A DNA stretch of 6,453 nucleotides from a bacterium. Lineage in GTDB: Bacteria > SZUA-79 > Acidulodesulfobacterales > Acidulodesulfobacteraceae. This document shows positions 5,275-6,453 of this stretch, one piece after another (within the stretch, counting starts at the first letter, position 1; each line of letters starts with the position of its first letter). Below the pieces are notes generated by a model. The model ran no database searches. It worked only from the letters and a program-made list of their open reading frames with translations, and was not told the DNA's origin. The stretch is taken from positions 1-6,453 of the forward strand of contig JAJZLA010000096.1 of the NCBI GenBank assembly GCA_021803845.1, read 5' to 3'. Both the position numbers and the translations under genes were made by a program.

Positions 5275-6432
5275 TTAGACGACGGCCGAAGTCGTCGGAA
5301 CGACGTGAAAAGAAACGCCGGGAAGGCTGTCTATAAGGCGGTTCACTATGCTCTTTTTAAAAAAAATGCCTAAAAATTTCCTTTTTTCATTTGTAGCCCC
5401 TAGTACAAGGTGGGAAATATTATTGCTTTTAACAAAATCTATAACCCCGGAAACAACGTCGTCTGCCTGAAAACTAAAAACCGCTGCGCCTAAATTTTCC
5501 GCAACCGAGATATTTTTAGAAAGCGCCCTTTCGTAATTATCCGGCTTATTGTTTTTTCTATGCTTTAAATTAATATGTAAAACGTAAAGATTAGAATTGA
5601 GCCTCCCCGCAAGTTTTGAACCTATTCTTATAAGCCTTGCGGAATCGGGATTGGAACTAATTAAAACAAGAACTCTTTCATTCGATTTTAACTCTAATTT
5701 CTCGTCGGGATTTCCTATTTTATTAGATTGAGTGCTTAATTCGTCGGCAATAGTCCTCAATGAAAGCTCCCTCAGAACTATGAGATTTTCTATTTTGAAA
5801 AAATTGCTCAACGCGGCCTGAATATTTTCTTTGGAATAAATTTTCCCAGAGGTCAGCCTTTTTATTAATTCTCCGGCAGGAACATCGACGTTTACGATTT
5901 CCGTAACGTAATTTAAAATGTAATCGGGGATTCTTTCGCTTACTTTTATGCCAAGCTCGGATTCCACTTTCTCGGCGATAGAATTAAGGTGAAATATATT
6001 TAAGGTAGTAAATATGCTGATGCCTTCCCTGTAAATCTCGATAACGTCCTGATATCTTTTTAAATTTTTTGAACCTGGAACATTATTATGAGCCAGTTCG
6101 TCTATCAGGGCAATCGACGGTTTTCTTGCAATAACCGCCTCGGCATCAAGCTCTTCGAATACCGACCCCCTATACTCTATTTTTTTTCGCGGAACGGTTT
6201 CAAGGTTTTTAATTTCGGCTTCGGTTTCCTTTCTTCCATGCGGCTCGACATATCCGATAACGGCGTCTATGCCGTGTTCAAGGAGATAATTGCCGTCCTC
6301 GAGCATCATATATGTTTTGCCGGTTCCGGGAGCGGCTCCGAGATAAACGCGGAAAACATTAGTTTCGCTTGAAGAATATTTTATCTTATTAAGTATCGAA
6401 TCCGCCGACGGCCTGTTATATTCTATTTTCAA
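5275..6432 (-). CDS. kdpD: Stand-alone KdpD N-terminal sensor module (KdpD domain plus USP domain)
   Basis: This corresponds to the cytoplasmic N-terminal half of KdpD, which senses K+ limitation and controls the Kdp potassium ATPase. The KdpD domain spans about 7-215: RPSADSIL at 7-14, Walker A GAAPGTGKTYMML at 32-44, YVEPHGR at 61-67, Walker B-like IALIDELAHNN at 107-117, and TTLNIFHLNSI at 142-152. A universal-stress-protein domain follows (about 252-380), ending with GATNEKRKFLG at 345-355 and FHVVP. The gene stops there at 385 aa, whereas classical KdpD (about 900 aa) continues with four membrane helices and a histidine kinase. Short KdpD proteins of this size are known, for example in cyanobacteria, so truncation by design is likely. 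The start shown is TTG, but the frame stays open to the right edge, so the true 5' end may lie outside. kdpFABC, if present, would be upstream beyond the edge. Confidence 0.85.
   Translation of the reverse strand: MKIEYNRPSADSILNKIKYSSSETNVFRVYLGAAPGTGKTYMMLEDGNYLLEHGIDAVIGYVEPHGRKETEAEIKNLETVPRKKIEYRGSVFEELDAEAVIARKPSIALIDELAHNNVPGSKNLKRYQDVIEIYREGISIFTTLNIFHLNSIAEKVESELGIKVSERIPDYILNYVTEIVNVDVPAGELIKRLTSGKIYSKENIQAALSNFFKIENLIVLRELSLRTIADELSTQSNKIGNPDEKLELKSNERVLVLISSNPDSARLIRIGSKLAGRLNSNLYVLHINLKHRKNNKPDNYERALSKNISVAENLGAAVFSFQADDVVSGVIDFVKSNNISHLVLGATNEKRKFLGIFFKKSIVNRLIDSLPGVSFHVVPTTSAVV
5278..5296 (-). terminator. Hairpin at the 3' end of the kdpD-like gene
   Basis: GACGAC (5278-5283) and GTCGTC (5291-5296) form a 6-bp G/C-rich stem with a 7-nt loop over the last codons, directly before the TAA. 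The downstream minus-strand sequence is A/T-rich but has no clean U-run, so this may protect the 3' end or be coincidental rather than a true intrinsic terminator. Confidence 0.3.
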
Positions 6433-6453
6433 TCTTTGCCGCCGAATTAAGCA

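Overview
The window is an AT-rich stretch of bacterial chromosome with six genes, and most intergenic DNA is strikingly A/T-dominated. NifV (homocitrate synthase for the nitrogenase cofactor) suggests a nitrogen-fixing bacterium. A Fur-type regulator, an Nramp-family metal transporter, a CopZ-like metal chaperone and a KdpD-type potassium sensor module suggest a life with strong metal and ion stress. An anaerobic or microaerophilic Gram-negative is plausible. A deltaproteobacteria-like lineage from acidic, metal-rich water would fit, but nothing in the sequence proves that placement.

Layout from left to right: nifV (+, 55-1185), then a Fur family repressor (+, 1231-1686). An Nramp-like transporter (-, 1767-3116) converges on fur. 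A 418-bp intergenic region follows. It holds a strong sigma70-type promoter for the transporter, a perfect 10-7-10 inverted repeat of Fur-box type sitting exactly at the end of its -10 box, and a separate 103-bp element closed by a 9-bp stem that looks like a structured RNA of unknown family. Next come a 74-residue CopZ-like HMA protein (-, 3535-3759) and, divergent from it, rarA/mgsA (+, 3853-5208). A stand-alone KdpD N-terminal module (-, 5275-6432 or beyond the right edge) converges on rarA.

How it fits together: Fur is the obvious candidate to bind the operator in front of the Nramp gene, giving a regulator and target pair for iron or manganese uptake next to a nitrogenase-cofactor gene with high iron demand. 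Fur may also repress itself, because a perfect 11-5-11 inverted repeat straddles its own start codon in the same 27-bp geometry and at the same distance from the -10 box. The most unusual DNA signal is a perfect 21-bp inverted repeat with a 3-bp spacer ending on the rarA start codon. Three genes (nifV, fur, rarA) have a -10-like box 6 to 8 bp before the ATG and no Shine-Dalgarno sequence, which suggests leaderless mRNAs. copZ has a textbook GGAGGG.

I found no CRISPR array, tRNA, rRNA, transposase or phage gene. No wholly new multi-gene system is evident. The best candidates for undescribed biology are the start-codon palindromes, the 103-bp element and the non-canonical Nramp protein.
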